A stretch of 24,714 bases of DNA, from IMG/VR virus record IMGVR_UViG_3300033149_004834, positions 1 to 24,714 of that record; one strand, 5' to 3'. The notes beneath the pieces are model-generated. The model searched no databases, was not told the DNA's origin, and saw nothing but the letters and a program-made list of their open reading frames with translations. Of this stretch, positions 5,267-13,269 are shown piece by piece; the stretch's first letter is position 1, and each line of letters opens with the position of its first letter. This stretch comes from a virus. The translations under genes were made by a program, and so were the position numbers.

Positions 5267-8073
5267 AAGACCCGCTTTTCGGCCCCGGTTCTGTCTTCTT
5301 GCTGAAGAAGCATTTTGAGGTGCCGATAAATGACACTGGTGTTGATCAGATTTTTTACGACTCTCAACGTAACCCTGTTGTTGTACGCCCCGGTGAGCCG
5401 ATGTATCAGAAACTGCGCCAACAGTTCAAGCTGTCTGACTACTTTATCAGCAGTGATCTGTGGGAGGCACAACGCAAGTTGGAAGAGATGCGGAGGAAAT
5501 GGGGGTGCAGTGGAAAGAAGCTCAAGCTTGCATTGCGTAATGACGCACCTGGAATCGGCGATATGGTGATGGCGACTTGCATTCCGAAAGCGTTCAAAGA
5601 GGCGTTCGGAAAAGATGTCATCATAACCGTCTTCACAACGGACACGCTGAAGGAAGTGCTTTATGGGAATCCCTACATCGATGAAGTCTCAACAAGACTT
5701 CAAGACTGCACATCAGCCGCGTTTGATTTGCTCTTAAACGTCAACGAGATGGAGTTGAAATGCGAACCTCGTTGGCATGAGGTCGGTCTGAAGCATAAGC
5801 GGAATCGAACAGCTGTCTTGCTGAGTGAGCTGGGGTTGTGGCTTATCAACAAGACGCCTGTCTATGTTGTAAGTGAGAAGGAGAAGAAGTGGGCAAAGAG
5901 ACAGCTTGCGCAGCGAAAGCTGCTTCACAAATCCCCAATAGTAGGAGTGAGCTTGTGCTCTTCTGCCAAAGCCCGAACCTATGCTCACATAGCGGAAGTC
6001 GTCAAACTGTTGAAGAAGAAAGGGTACAGTGTTGTACTTCTGGACGAGAAAGACTCCGAAGGACGATACGTCTACTCAATCCGGGAAGTGGCAGCCCTCA
6101 TCAATGAGTGCGATGTGGTTGTCGCTCCCGACTCAGCGTTACTCCACATTGCTGGTGCACTCAAGAAGAGAATTGTGGGACTTTTTGGGCATACTGACGG
6201 GCGTATCTTTTGCGAAGACTATGAGAAGGCGTCGGTGCTTCAGGGAACGTGTCCGCTGAAGCGACGGAGCGAGCCGTGTTGGTGGAAGCTGGAGTGTGTG
6301 GAGGGTGGTAAGACGTATCGAGAGCGAAGCAACTTTGGATTTGTGTCGTGTTTGTCGAACATCAAGCCGAACGAAGTTGTCAAGACGGTTGAGAAGCAGC
6401 TTCGAGAGCCAAGTCGGATACTCATCGCGCTTCTAACGTACAACAATCTTGTGATGACAAAGAAAGCATACGAGTCGATTCGCTCTTGGCACAACTACGA
6501 CGTGTTCGTGATTGACAATAAGAGCACAGACGGTACAACGAAGTGGCTGAAAGAAATAGGGGTTGAATTTGTGTCAAAGAAGTCGTCTGTGGCTGAAGCT
6601 CAAAACATCGCGATCAAGAAGGCGCTGGAAGGTGATTACGACTTTCTTCTGCTTCTAAACAACGATCTGGTGCTAAGAGCAGATTACATCGATGAGATAG
6701 TAGCTGAGGCGAAGGCTACTGGGGCACAGGCGATGGCGGGGACTGTTCTCGCCAAGACACCTCCGTGGGATGTTGATGAGGCGATCGAGTTTGAGAAAGG
6801 ACACAACGAAGAAGTGGTCGATTTGATAGCAGGCGACTTTTCGGCGACTCTCCTCTCTCGGGAGTGTCTTGAGAAGGTTGGGTTTTTTGACGAGCAGTTT
6901 ACGCCTCGTTACATTGAAGACAATGACTACATTCTGCGGTTACGACTTGGAGGCGGAAAGTTCTTACGCACTTCTTCCGCTCAGTACTACCACTGTCTTG
7001 GGGCTGTCATACGTACGCTGGAAGATGAGAAAAAGTTGCATGAAGAGCGTTGGAACAAGAACATCGCCAAGTTTGAAGCAAAGTGGGGCATCCATCCACA
7101 CTCTCCTCAGGTGCTCCAGCGACTTGGGTTGGAGTGGTTTAGTCGAGTTCGCGGCGTTAAGGTGATAGACGCTATAGAGGAAGCGTTGGGAGGAGGAAAG
7201 AGCGGTCGTATTTTAGTACAGCGCTCAATGGGAGGCTATGGAGATATCATCTTCTCTACTGTTATCGGTAGAGCTTTGAAGGAACGATATAAAGAGCGGG
7301 TGCATATACACTATTCTGTTCCTCAAGAGTTCGTCCCTTTGTTGCGTTCCTATCCTTACATCGACTCCGCGTCTTCTGTTGAAGAAACTGTAGGGAGCTT
7401 CCTTTTTACGATCGACATCACGGATTTGGAGTTTCGCGTCGAGCTTCAAGAAATAAGCAAGCACGGAGAGGTGAAAACACCGCGTTCCAAAATTTACCTC
7501 GATGTCTTGGGAGTCGAGGGAGACATCAAGCCTGAGTATTTCCCCACCAAAGAAGAACTTCAGTGGGCAGAAAATGAGTGGGGAGAAAGCGATGGCGCAC
7601 ATCGTGTAGTCGTCGTTCTGAAGGGTAGCAACAAGCTGAAGGAGTGGCCGGGTATGCCCAAAGTCGTAGAACGGCTCAGAAGCTCTGGTCAGAACGTAAA
7701 GGTGCTGGATGAAGGCGGGAAGTATGCCCACACTTTCAGAGAGGCGTGCGCTCTTGTAGCCAGGGCGGATGTAGTCATATCGCCAGACAGCGGCATATCC
7801 AACGCAGCTGCGGCTCTGAACGTTCCGACTGTCACTATCTTCAGCAATAGGAACGGCAAGGTCTTTGCCAAGATGTTCGAAAGTATGATTCCTGTTCAGG
7901 GCAGCTGTCCGTACTTGGAAGAGGGTTACTGCGACTTTAAGGTGCCGTGTTTCGGCACTGGCCCGCATAGAGCCAAGGAGAACATTGATATCCCTATGTG
8001 CTTGAAGGGATTGTCCGTAGATAGAGTCTACTCAGAGGCGCAGAAAGTGCTTCACAGCGAGGTGAACAAATGA
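5263..8073 (+). CDS. Triple glycosyltransferase fusion GT9-GT2-GT9 (936 aa)
   Basis: ATGA overlap with the previous gene; AAGGAG upstream. Three catalytic modules are seen. Residues about 85-320 are GT9: APGIGDMVMATCIPKAF near 93-109 and VVVAPDSALLHIAGALKKR near 286-304, then Cys-containing strands. Residues about 385-620 are a GT-A family 2 domain: ILIALLTYNN start, VIDNKSTDGT near 415-424, LLLLNNDL near 461-468 replacing the usual DxD, and a conserved FDEQFTPRYIEDNDYILR. Residues about 648-930 are a second GT9: MGGYGDIIFSTVIGRALKERY, ISPDSGISNAAAALNVPT, and a final Cys cluster (SCPYLEEGYCDFKVPC). The first 75 residues precede the GT domains and hold the shared motif VDQIFYDSQRNPVVVRPGE (27-45). 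It probably makes several consecutive sugar linkages. No membrane segment or signal peptide was seen, so it is cytoplasmic. Confidence 0.85.
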   Translation: MKDPLFGPGSVFLLKKHFEVPINDTGVDQIFYDSQRNPVVVRPGEPMYQKLRQQFKLSDYFISSDLWEAQRKLEEMRRKWGCSGKKLKLALRNDAPGIGDMVMATCIPKAFKEAFGKDVIITVFTTDTLKEVLYGNPYIDEVSTRLQDCTSAAFDLLLNVNEMELKCEPRWHEVGLKHKRNRTAVLLSELGLWLINKTPVYVVSEKEKKWAKRQLAQRKLLHKSPIVGVSLCSSAKARTYAHIAEVVKLLKKKGYSVVLLDEKDSEGRYVYSIREVAALINECDVVVAPDSALLHIAGALKKRIVGLFGHTDGRIFCEDYEKASVLQGTCPLKRRSEPCWWKLECVEGGKTYRERSNFGFVSCLSNIKPNEVVKTVEKQLREPSRILIALLTYNNLVMTKKAYESIRSWHNYDVFVIDNKSTDGTTKWLKEIGVEFVSKKSSVAEAQNIAIKKALEGDYDFLLLLNNDLVLRADYIDEIVAEAKATGAQAMAGTVLAKTPPWDVDEAIEFEKGHNEEVVDLIAGDFSATLLSRECLEKVGFFDEQFTPRYIEDNDYILRLRLGGGKFLRTSSAQYYHCLGAVIRTLEDEKKLHEERWNKNIAKFEAKWGIHPHSPQVLQRLGLEWFSRVRGVKVIDAIEEALGGGKSGRILVQRSMGGYGDIIFSTVIGRALKERYKERVHIHYSVPQEFVPLLRSYPYIDSASSVEETVGSFLFTIDITDLEFRVELQEISKHGEVKTPRSKIYLDVLGVEGDIKPEYFPTKEELQWAENEWGESDGAHRVVVVLKGSNKLKEWPGMPKVVERLRSSGQNVKVLDEGGKYAHTFREACALVARADVVISPDSGISNAAAALNVPTVTIFSNRNGKVFAKMFESMIPVQGSCPYLEEGYCDFKVPCFGTGPHRAKENIDIPMCLKGLSVDRVYSEAQKVLHSEVNK

Positions 8074-8669
8074 CGAAGAAAGTGCCTCCTCCGCCCACCT
8101 TTTCGGAGATGGGGATGGACAGAGTGGAGAACGAGTTCTTCAAATTCAAGAATTTTATGGATGAAGTGGGCGAGGAGTTTTTCTTGGTGGCGGGCGTGTG
8201 CTTGGGGCTTGTAAGAGACGGTGGACTGATTGAGTATGACAAGGATTTCGATATTGGGGTGATGAACGAGGGGAGCTTGTACGCGATAGCGCAAGCGGCA
8301 CGATCATTTGCTTACTACGAGGAGATTCATATCACAGAGTGGGAGAAAGGAAAGATTTGCTGGCTGAAGAAGCGTCTCGGTGAGTATGTTTTGCCGATCG
8401 AAATAATAGCGCATTACGAGAGAGGCGAGTACATTTACTACAATCGAGACCTCGGACCGACGTGGAGGTACAGAAAAGGCAGAGTGGTCTATAACAAAAG
8501 GCTGTTCGATGCCTTTGAGAAAGTCAGCTTTAGGGGCGTCGATTTTAACGTCCCCTCTCCGGTTGCTGAATATCTGACTGCTTTCTTCGGTGACGATTGG
8601 GAGACGCCGAGGAAGTACACTGATTGGAGATATAACTGCAAGAATTTGTACAAGGGCTGGTGGGTGTGA
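8070..8669 (+). CDS. LicD/fukutin-like phosphotransferase
   Basis: ATGA overlap with the preceding gene, GAGGTG upstream. The 199 residues match the LicD-type nucleotidyltransferase fold: GVCLGLVRDGGLIEYDKDFDIGV (about residues 43-65), with acidic D57, D59 and D61 in the place of the family's metal-binding DDDxD, and near the C-terminus VPSPVAEYLTAFFGDDWETP, corresponding to the LicD pattern ending in Y-L-x-x-x-Y/F-G-D-x-W. Known LicD and fukutin relatives transfer phosphocholine or polyol phosphate from a CDP carrier to a glycan. That agrees with the TagD-like cytidylyltransferase four genes along (inference). It is short for the family but has both ends of the domain. Confidence 0.8.
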   Translation: MTKKVPPPPTFSEMGMDRVENEFFKFKNFMDEVGEEFFLVAGVCLGLVRDGGLIEYDKDFDIGVMNEGSLYAIAQAARSFAYYEEIHITEWEKGKICWLKKRLGEYVLPIEIIAHYERGEYIYYNRDLGPTWRYRKGRVVYNKRLFDAFEKVSFRGVDFNVPSPVAEYLTAFFGDDWETPRKYTDWRYNCKNLYKGWWV

Positions 8670-9334
8670 AGAAGGTTGTCTTAATTGCAGGTGCTTCACG
8701 CGGAATCGGTAGACATCTGTCTGAGTTTCTGCGGAAAGATTTTTTGGTCGGAGTGTGCAGTAGAACCTCGAAACGGGCAGATTGTGATGACTTTTTCTCT
8801 CGAAAGTGCGATTTGACGAAGCGTGGCGATGCGAAATTGCTGATCGACGCTGCGTTAGAGAAGTTCGGTCGGGTAGATGCAGTGATTTACAACGCGGGAC
8901 TGATGCTTTACGACGATTTGCTTCATGCAAAGGAAAAGGACCTCGATGCAACTTACGAAATTACTGTGAAGGGATATCTGTTCCTCTGTCAAGAAGTTCT
9001 CCCCGTAATGAGGATGCAGGGGCACGGTCATATCATAAATATTTCATCAACTCGGGGAATCACCGTCGCTCCAAACAAAGGCGTTTACTCAGCTATGAAG
9101 CGAGCCGCAACGTCTTTGACGGATTCTGTGCGGATAGAGAATGCGCAGTACGGAATCAAAGCCACGTCGGTTCATTTTGGGATCGTCGATACTGATTCAA
9201 GTCGAGAAAGATACGGAGACGAGCTGCGGAGACTGAATCCTGTCAGCTTGGAATGCGTGCTTGAGACGATCAGGTTTTTGCTGTTATTCGAGGAGGTTCG
9301 CATCGACTCGTTGATTGTCGGAGGCAAGCTTTGA
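8666..9334 (+). CDS. Short-chain dehydrogenase/reductase (SDR)
   Basis: Classical SDR: nucleotide-binding GASRGIGRHLSEF at the N-terminus, NAG (YNAGL) in the middle, ISS at about residues 126-128 providing the catalytic Ser, and YSAMK (Y141, K145) as the active-site Tyr-x3-Lys. GTG 8666 was preferred over GTG 8660 because it gives the GTGA overlap with the previous stop and a 9-nt spacing from AAGGG; the choice changes only two residues. NAD(P)-dependent oxidation or reduction of a sugar or polyol intermediate is the likely reaction. The substrate cannot be read from the sequence. In teichoic-acid-type loci a dehydrogenase next to a cytidylyltransferase makes the polyol phosphate, an analogy worth noting but not proven. 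Confidence 0.85.
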   Translation: MKKVVLIAGASRGIGRHLSEFLRKDFLVGVCSRTSKRADCDDFFSRKCDLTKRGDAKLLIDAALEKFGRVDAVIYNAGLMLYDDLLHAKEKDLDATYEITVKGYLFLCQEVLPVMRMQGHGHIINISSTRGITVAPNKGVYSAMKRAATSLTDSVRIENAQYGIKATSVHFGIVDTDSSRERYGDELRRLNPVSLECVLETIRFLLLFEEVRIDSLIVGGKL

Positions 9335-9825
9335 ACAAGTTGGAGATAAACCCGAAGAGCGATCTGGTGTTCGACTTGAAAGTCAGGGAGATGTGCAGGT
9401 CTTGCAAACGGTACGGGCAGAAAGCGACTTGTCCGCCACACATTGAGTCGGTCGGGTACTACGAGAAGTTGCTCTCTCAATTTGCGCACGGTGTTCTTTA
9501 CTTCGAGAAATTCACCCTAACTGACGACGACTTCGCGAGGTGGAGAGAATTGGGAGCGGAGAGCAGTTTGAAGATGCACAGAGAGATTCTGTCAGAAAGA
9601 GACAGATTGCTTAACGAAGGGCATTATTTCGTTGTGGGATTTGGCGCTGGTTCGTGCAAGTTGTGCGACAAGTGTACAATCCCTTGCAGTGCTCCCCAGA
9701 AATCTCTAGTTCCTCTTGAAGGAGCTGGAGTCGATGTGGTGAAAACTCTGAAGCGGTTCAACACTGAACTAAAATTCCCTGTCAGAGAACGTTTTTACAG
9801 GGTGGGAGCGCTATTCTATGACTAA
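9331..9825 (+). CDS. DUF2284-like predicted metal-binding protein
   Basis: Starts at TTG (TTGA overlap) after GGAGG. Two Cys groups define it: C22-x2-C25-x8-C34-PPH37 near the N-terminus and C109-x2-C112-x2-C115-x3-C119 in the C-terminal half, followed by S-L-V-P-L-E-G-A-G-V-D-V-V-K-T. This arrangement (CxxC...CPP, then C-x2-C-x2-C-x3-C and EGxGVDVVKT) is that of DUF2284 proteins, annotated as predicted metal-binding. The second group is ferredoxin-like in spacing and may bind an Fe-S cluster. Function is not known for the family. Its presence in a glycan cassette with a radical SAM enzyme suggests an electron-transfer or redox role, but that is inference. Confidence 0.8.
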   Translation: MNKLEINPKSDLVFDLKVREMCRSCKRYGQKATCPPHIESVGYYEKLLSQFAHGVLYFEKFTLTDDDFARWRELGAESSLKMHREILSERDRLLNEGHYFVVGFGAGSCKLCDKCTIPCSAPQKSLVPLEGAGVDVVKTLKRFNTELKFPVRERFYRVGALFYD

Positions 9826-10246
9826 AAAGAAGGTTGTTTACGCTCAGGGTACATGGGATTTGTTCCACATTGGGCACGTGAACATACTGCAGAGAGCTCG
9901 CAAGATGGCAACCAGATTGATCGTCGGCGTGAACACGGATGAGTCTGTGAAGAAGTATAAGGGCAGCTATCCCGTAATTCCCTATCAAGATCGTGTGGCG
10001 ATGTTGGAGGCTTGTCGATTCGTGGATGAAGTGATAGAGAGCGATTTGAGCTTCAATGTTGCCGTCTTGAAGGAGCGCGCAGTCGACATCATTGTTTTGG
10101 GCAGTGACTGGGAGGGCAAGTATCTGGCTGGAAAAGAGGAGGCTCAAGAAGAGGGCATTGAGGTTGTGTATTTCCCGTATACCGAGGGCGTCAGTACGAC
10201 CGAGATCAAGAACAAGATCAAAAGAAGCTGGCGATGGAGGGAATGA
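9818..10246 (+). CDS. tagD: Glycerol-3-phosphate cytidylyltransferase-like (TagD family)
   Basis: 142 residues, near the usual size of TagD. The N-terminal GTWDLFHIGHVNIL contains the HxGH nucleotide-binding motif (H17, H20). The middle shows DRVAMLEACRFVDEVI, and GSDWEGKY is close to the TagD GDDWEGKF. The C-terminal TEGVSTTEIKNKI (from T122) is the RTEGISTT signature. TagD transfers CMP from CTP to a polyol phosphate, giving CDP-glycerol; related enzymes use ethanolamine phosphate, ribitol phosphate or heptose phosphate, so the exact substrate is uncertain. It could supply the CDP-activated donor for the LicD-like protein. Overlaps the upstream gene by 8 nt and the following start. Confidence 0.82.
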   Translation: MTKKKVVYAQGTWDLFHIGHVNILQRARKMATRLIVGVNTDESVKKYKGSYPVIPYQDRVAMLEACRFVDEVIESDLSFNVAVLKERAVDIIVLGSDWEGKYLAGKEEAQEEGIEVVYFPYTEGVSTTEIKNKIKRSWRWRE

Positions 10247-11172
10247 TGAGAGTGTTCGTGACTGGTGGTGCAGGCTTTGTGGGGAGTGTGCTTGTGCCGA
10301 TGATGCTTGACAGGGGTTGGAGAGTGCGCGTGTACGACAACTTGTTGTACGGCGTTCGGGGACTCTTGTCGTGCTTCCTTCGAAAAGACTTTGAGTTGGT
10401 GAAGGGAGACGTGCGAAATAAGAAGCAACTGCAAAAAGCGGTCGAGGGGTGTGACGCAGTTGTGCATTTGGCGGCGCTTGTGGGATACCCTGTCTGTAAG
10501 AAGGATGAGAACGCCGCAGTAACGACCAACGTTGGAGGAACAGTTGCGTTGTGCGAAGCCCTCGATGAGAAGACTCCTCTCGTTTTTGCTTCGACAGGAA
10601 GTTGTTACGGCAATCTTGAGGGCGTGTGCAAAGAGGAGCTTCCGCTCAAACCTTTGACGATCTACGGACAGACGAAGGCTCTTGCAGAAGAGGCAGTGAT
10701 GCAGCGAAACAACTACGTCATCTACAGATTCGCTACGGGATACGGCGTATCTTCTCGATTGAGGCTTGATCTGCTTATCAACGACTTCTGCTACAAAGCT
10801 GTAAGAGAGCACAATCTCATTGTGTATGAAAGACACTTTCAGCGCACATTCATACACGTGCAGGATATGGCTAGAGCCTTCATGTTTGCGCTTGAAAACT
10901 TTGACAGAATGAAGGGCGAAGTGTACAACGTAGGCTCTGAGGACATGAATCTGACAAAGCAGTATGTCGCAGAGTTCATCAGGGAGAGAGTCCCTTTCTA
11001 TCTGCACTACGCTGATGTTGGGCACGATGAGGATAGGCGTGATTATGCAGTGTCTTACAAGAAGATTCGCGAAGTTGGATGGAGCGCGAAAACCACGCTT
11101 GAAGAGGGAGTTGAACAATTGATCAACCTCTTCAGAGTTTTCAGAGTCGAACATGATTACACCAATGTGTAA
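10246..11172 (+). CDS. NAD-dependent sugar epimerase/dehydratase (extended SDR)
   Basis: Start at ATG 10246 was chosen because it gives the usual distance from GGAGGG (10236-10241) and begins directly with the Rossmann strand MRVFVTGGAGFVGS. ATG codons at 10234 and 10243 are alternatives. Characteristic features are TGGAGFVGS, VVHLAALVGYP, a Ser/Thr strand (FASTGSCYG), and YGQTK (Y140, K144) as the catalytic Tyr-x3-Lys. Length about 309 residues is normal for NDP-sugar epimerases. The nucleotide sugar substrate cannot be decided. It probably prepares a donor for the glycosyltransferases of the cassette. Intergenic distance to the next gene is 26 nt with its own GAGGTGAG ribosome binding site. 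Confidence 0.88.
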   Translation: MRVFVTGGAGFVGSVLVPMMLDRGWRVRVYDNLLYGVRGLLSCFLRKDFELVKGDVRNKKQLQKAVEGCDAVVHLAALVGYPVCKKDENAAVTTNVGGTVALCEALDEKTPLVFASTGSCYGNLEGVCKEELPLKPLTIYGQTKALAEEAVMQRNNYVIYRFATGYGVSSRLRLDLLINDFCYKAVREHNLIVYERHFQRTFIHVQDMARAFMFALENFDRMKGEVYNVGSEDMNLTKQYVAEFIRERVPFYLHYADVGHDEDRRDYAVSYKKIREVGWSAKTTLEEGVEQLINLFRVFRVEHDYTNV

Positions 11173-11198
11173 TTCTAATAAGCGTTTGAGGTGAGAGC

Positions 11199-12149
11199 AT
11201 GTTGAAACTTGAAGACAAACATGTCTTGGTGACTGGCGGTTCTGGCTTTTTGGGCAGACAGATCGTCGAGAAACTGCGTAAGCGGGGAACGAGAGTTTCC
11301 GTCGTACGAAAGCGCGTCTTCGATTTGACGAGTCCGAATCAAGCCTTGATGTGCATGTCTTCTTTTAAGCCGGATGTCGTCATACATTGTGCGGCTTTCT
11401 ATGGAGGGCTGGGCATCAACAGGAAGTACCCAGGGCAGATTTACTACGAGAATCTGTTGATGGGGGCCAACGTAATCGAAGCGTGCCGTCAGCATGACGT
11501 TGAGAAGTTTGTGGGAGTCGGGACTGCATGTTCCTATCCCGGCTATCTGGAAGGGGAGTTGAGGGAGGAGGATTTGTGGGGCGGCCCCTGCCACGAGTCC
11601 GTCAGATGCTACGGTATGACGAAGAAGATGATGCAGATTCAGTGTGAAGCTTACAACAAGCAGTGGGGCTTTAACGGGATTCACCTTCTTTTGGCGAATC
11701 TCTATGGAGAGTGGGACTCCTACAACCCCGAACGTTCGCATGTAGTGGCAGCACTGATACGTAAGTTTGTCGAAGCGAAGATGAACAACGCAAGTGAAGT
11801 TGTTGTCTGGGGTACGGGAAAGCCTATTCGCGAATTTCTGTATGTTGGTGATGCCGCTGACGCTATAATAGAAGCGACACGATGCTACGACGACGTTCGC
11901 CCGCTCAATGTCGGCACTGGGGTCGGTACGTCGATAAGAGAGCTTGTAGAACTTATCTGCGAACTTTCTGGCTTTAAAGGGAAAGTTGTTTGGGACTCGT
12001 CAAAACCTGATGGGCAGGCGAAGAAAGTGTTCGATGTTTCGAGGATCACGTCGCTTTTCTGGAAGCCCAAGACGACCCTTAGACAGGGACTTCAAAAGAC
12101 GATTCGTTGGTTCGAGCAGAACTACGAGCAGGCGATCGAGAGATGGTGA
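11199..12149 (+). CDS. fcl: GDP-L-fucose synthase-like epimerase/reductase
   Basis: Resembles GDP-L-fucose synthase (GDP-4-keto-6-deoxymannose 3,5-epimerase-reductase) throughout its 316 residues: TGGSGFLGRQIVEKL, GGLGINRKYPGQIYYENLLM, GTACSYP, CYGMTKKMMQ (Y138, K142), ANLYGEWDSYNPERSHVVAA, WGTGKPIREFLYVGDAADA, NVGTGVGTSIRELVELI, and SSKPDGQAKKVFDVSRI. The family reaction needs GDP-mannose 4,6-dehydratase (Gmd), which is not in this window, so the substrate may come from the host or the product may be another deoxy sugar. The order of the motifs fits the family well and no key residue appears missing. Confidence 0.8.
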   Translation: MLKLEDKHVLVTGGSGFLGRQIVEKLRKRGTRVSVVRKRVFDLTSPNQALMCMSSFKPDVVIHCAAFYGGLGINRKYPGQIYYENLLMGANVIEACRQHDVEKFVGVGTACSYPGYLEGELREEDLWGGPCHESVRCYGMTKKMMQIQCEAYNKQWGFNGIHLLLANLYGEWDSYNPERSHVVAALIRKFVEAKMNNASEVVVWGTGKPIREFLYVGDAADAIIEATRCYDDVRPLNVGTGVGTSIRELVELICELSGFKGKVVWDSSKPDGQAKKVFDVSRITSLFWKPKTTLRQGLQKTIRWFEQNYEQAIERW

Positions 12150-12160
12150 GGGAGGAGTGA

Positions 12161-13228
12161 ATGTGGAAAGAGTGGCTTAATCGCTACAACCCTTACAACC
12201 CGATGAAGGCGCTCTACTGGCAGAAAAGACTGGAGCAGATAGCGCAAGGAGAGATTCCTGTGCCGATTACAGTTTGGGTCGACCCCGCAAACCTCTGTCA
12301 GGCAAACTGCTTTTGGTGTCAGTTTCGGGAGTATCGTCGTACAAAGCCCGTGACGATGACTGCAAGTGTGTTGCTTTCGCTTCCTAAATCTCTGGAAGAG
12401 TGGGGTGTCGAGGGTGTTGTTGTTGGAGGCGCTGGTGAGCCGTTGATGCACCCGAAGATTGTCGAATTTCTCGAAGCGCTAAAGCAGACTCGTCTATCAG
12501 TAGCTTTGGAGACGAACGGAATCAAGTTGCGGGATGAGAAGATACGAGCGGCTGTGATCGACAGTTGCTCTTGGGTGAGAATCTCACTGGATGCAGCAAC
12601 ACCAAGAACGTATCTCAAAGTGAAGAAGGCGCTCGTCGGCAGCTTTCAGAAGGTTTTGGATGGGGTCGGCTTGCTAGTTAGAGAGCGAAATGGAAAGTGT
12701 CCAAAGATCACGCTTACCTTCTTGATTCACCACACTAACTACGGAGAAATGTATCAGTTTGCTGATATGGCGAAGAGCTTCAAAGTTGACGAAGTGCACT
12801 TTCGTCCTGTCTATCTTAGAAACTATCGCTTCACATCTGGATTGAGAGGAACTTCTGAGTGGCATTTGCGAGAGTCAAGAAAGGAGCTTGAGGGCGACGA
12901 TTTCCACATCTATGGGATCGTGCACAAGTTTGATAGAGAGTGGCAGCGAGCGATACGCTTCAAGCAGTGCTACGCTACCCCACTTGTCGGAGCTTTTGGA
13001 GCTGATCAAATCTTCTACATGTGTCCTGACAGACGAGGGGATGACCTACTAAACTTGGGGAAGTTTCACCCGTTTGAGAAGTTTCTTGCTCGCTGGGGTT
13101 CTGATGAGCATAAGGATAAGATTAGTCGCATCTCACCCCCAGCATGTCCTCGTTGTACACAGTGTATTACGAACGAGATAATCGAGCGTGTTGTACTTAA
13201 AGGTGAGATGATGCTAAAGTTTGTGTAA
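12161..13228 (+). CDS. Radical SAM enzyme with auxiliary Cys cluster
   Basis: Strong GGGAGGAG ribosome binding site. The radical SAM signature C46-x3-C50-x2-C53 (CQANCFWC) is followed by VVVGGAGEPLMHP (a GGEP-like motif) and the TNG and SLDA strands of the TIM barrel. The C-terminal part has further cysteines at about 270, 288, 329, 332 and 335 (CPRCTQC), resembling a SPASM or twitch auxiliary Fe-S domain. Such enzymes modify peptides, sugars or cofactors through a 5'-deoxyadenosyl radical; the substrate is unknown. In a glycan cassette it might modify a sugar, such as a deoxygenation or epimerisation, or a peptide acceptor. It is the last gene before the promoter at 13243. Confidence 0.85.
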   Translation: MWKEWLNRYNPYNPMKALYWQKRLEQIAQGEIPVPITVWVDPANLCQANCFWCQFREYRRTKPVTMTASVLLSLPKSLEEWGVEGVVVGGAGEPLMHPKIVEFLEALKQTRLSVALETNGIKLRDEKIRAAVIDSCSWVRISLDAATPRTYLKVKKALVGSFQKVLDGVGLLVRERNGKCPKITLTFLIHHTNYGEMYQFADMAKSFKVDEVHFRPVYLRNYRFTSGLRGTSEWHLRESRKELEGDDFHIYGIVHKFDREWQRAIRFKQCYATPLVGAFGADQIFYMCPDRRGDDLLNLGKFHPFEKFLARWGSDEHKDKISRISPPACPRCTQCITNEIIERVVLKGEMMLKFV

Positions 13229-13242
13229 AGCGCACATTCGTG

Positions 13243-13251
13243 TGCTATAAT
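13243..13251 (+). promoter_or_regulatory. Extended -10 promoter
   Basis: TGCTATAAT is a perfect extended -10 element (TG at 13243-13244, TATAAT at 13246-13251), located in the 41-nt gap after the radical SAM gene. The -35 region is weak: TTGTGT at 13221-13226 would be 19 bp away, so recognition would depend on the extended element. The start of transcription would be about 13257-13260, giving a very short leader before the ribosome binding site (GAGGAGGT) of the next gene. This would restart transcription of the neck and tail module after the cassette. Confidence 0.6.
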
Positions 13252-13269
13252 GGCGAGGAGGTAAGTAAA

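Noticed and set aside
10144-11154. Minus-strand open frame of 336 codons opposite the epimerase gene
   Set aside because: The + strand reading has all extended SDR motifs. The minus translation has many His/Cys/Ser and no domain.
11864-11872. TATAAT-like sequence in the fucose-synthase-like gene
   Set aside because: Inside a well-supported coding frame (codons for AIIEA), with no -35 partner and no downstream start at a useful distance.
4292-13228. Interpreting the cassette as a host chromosomal LPS locus next to a prophage
   Set aside because: It is flanked on both sides by virion genes in the same orientation with tight overlaps, and its GT9 proteins share a motif with the small protein of the neck module.
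13240-13269. Upstream GTG start for the small motif protein
   Set aside because: It would lie across the TATAAT box and lacks a ribosome binding site. ATG 13270 has GAGGAGGT at proper distance.
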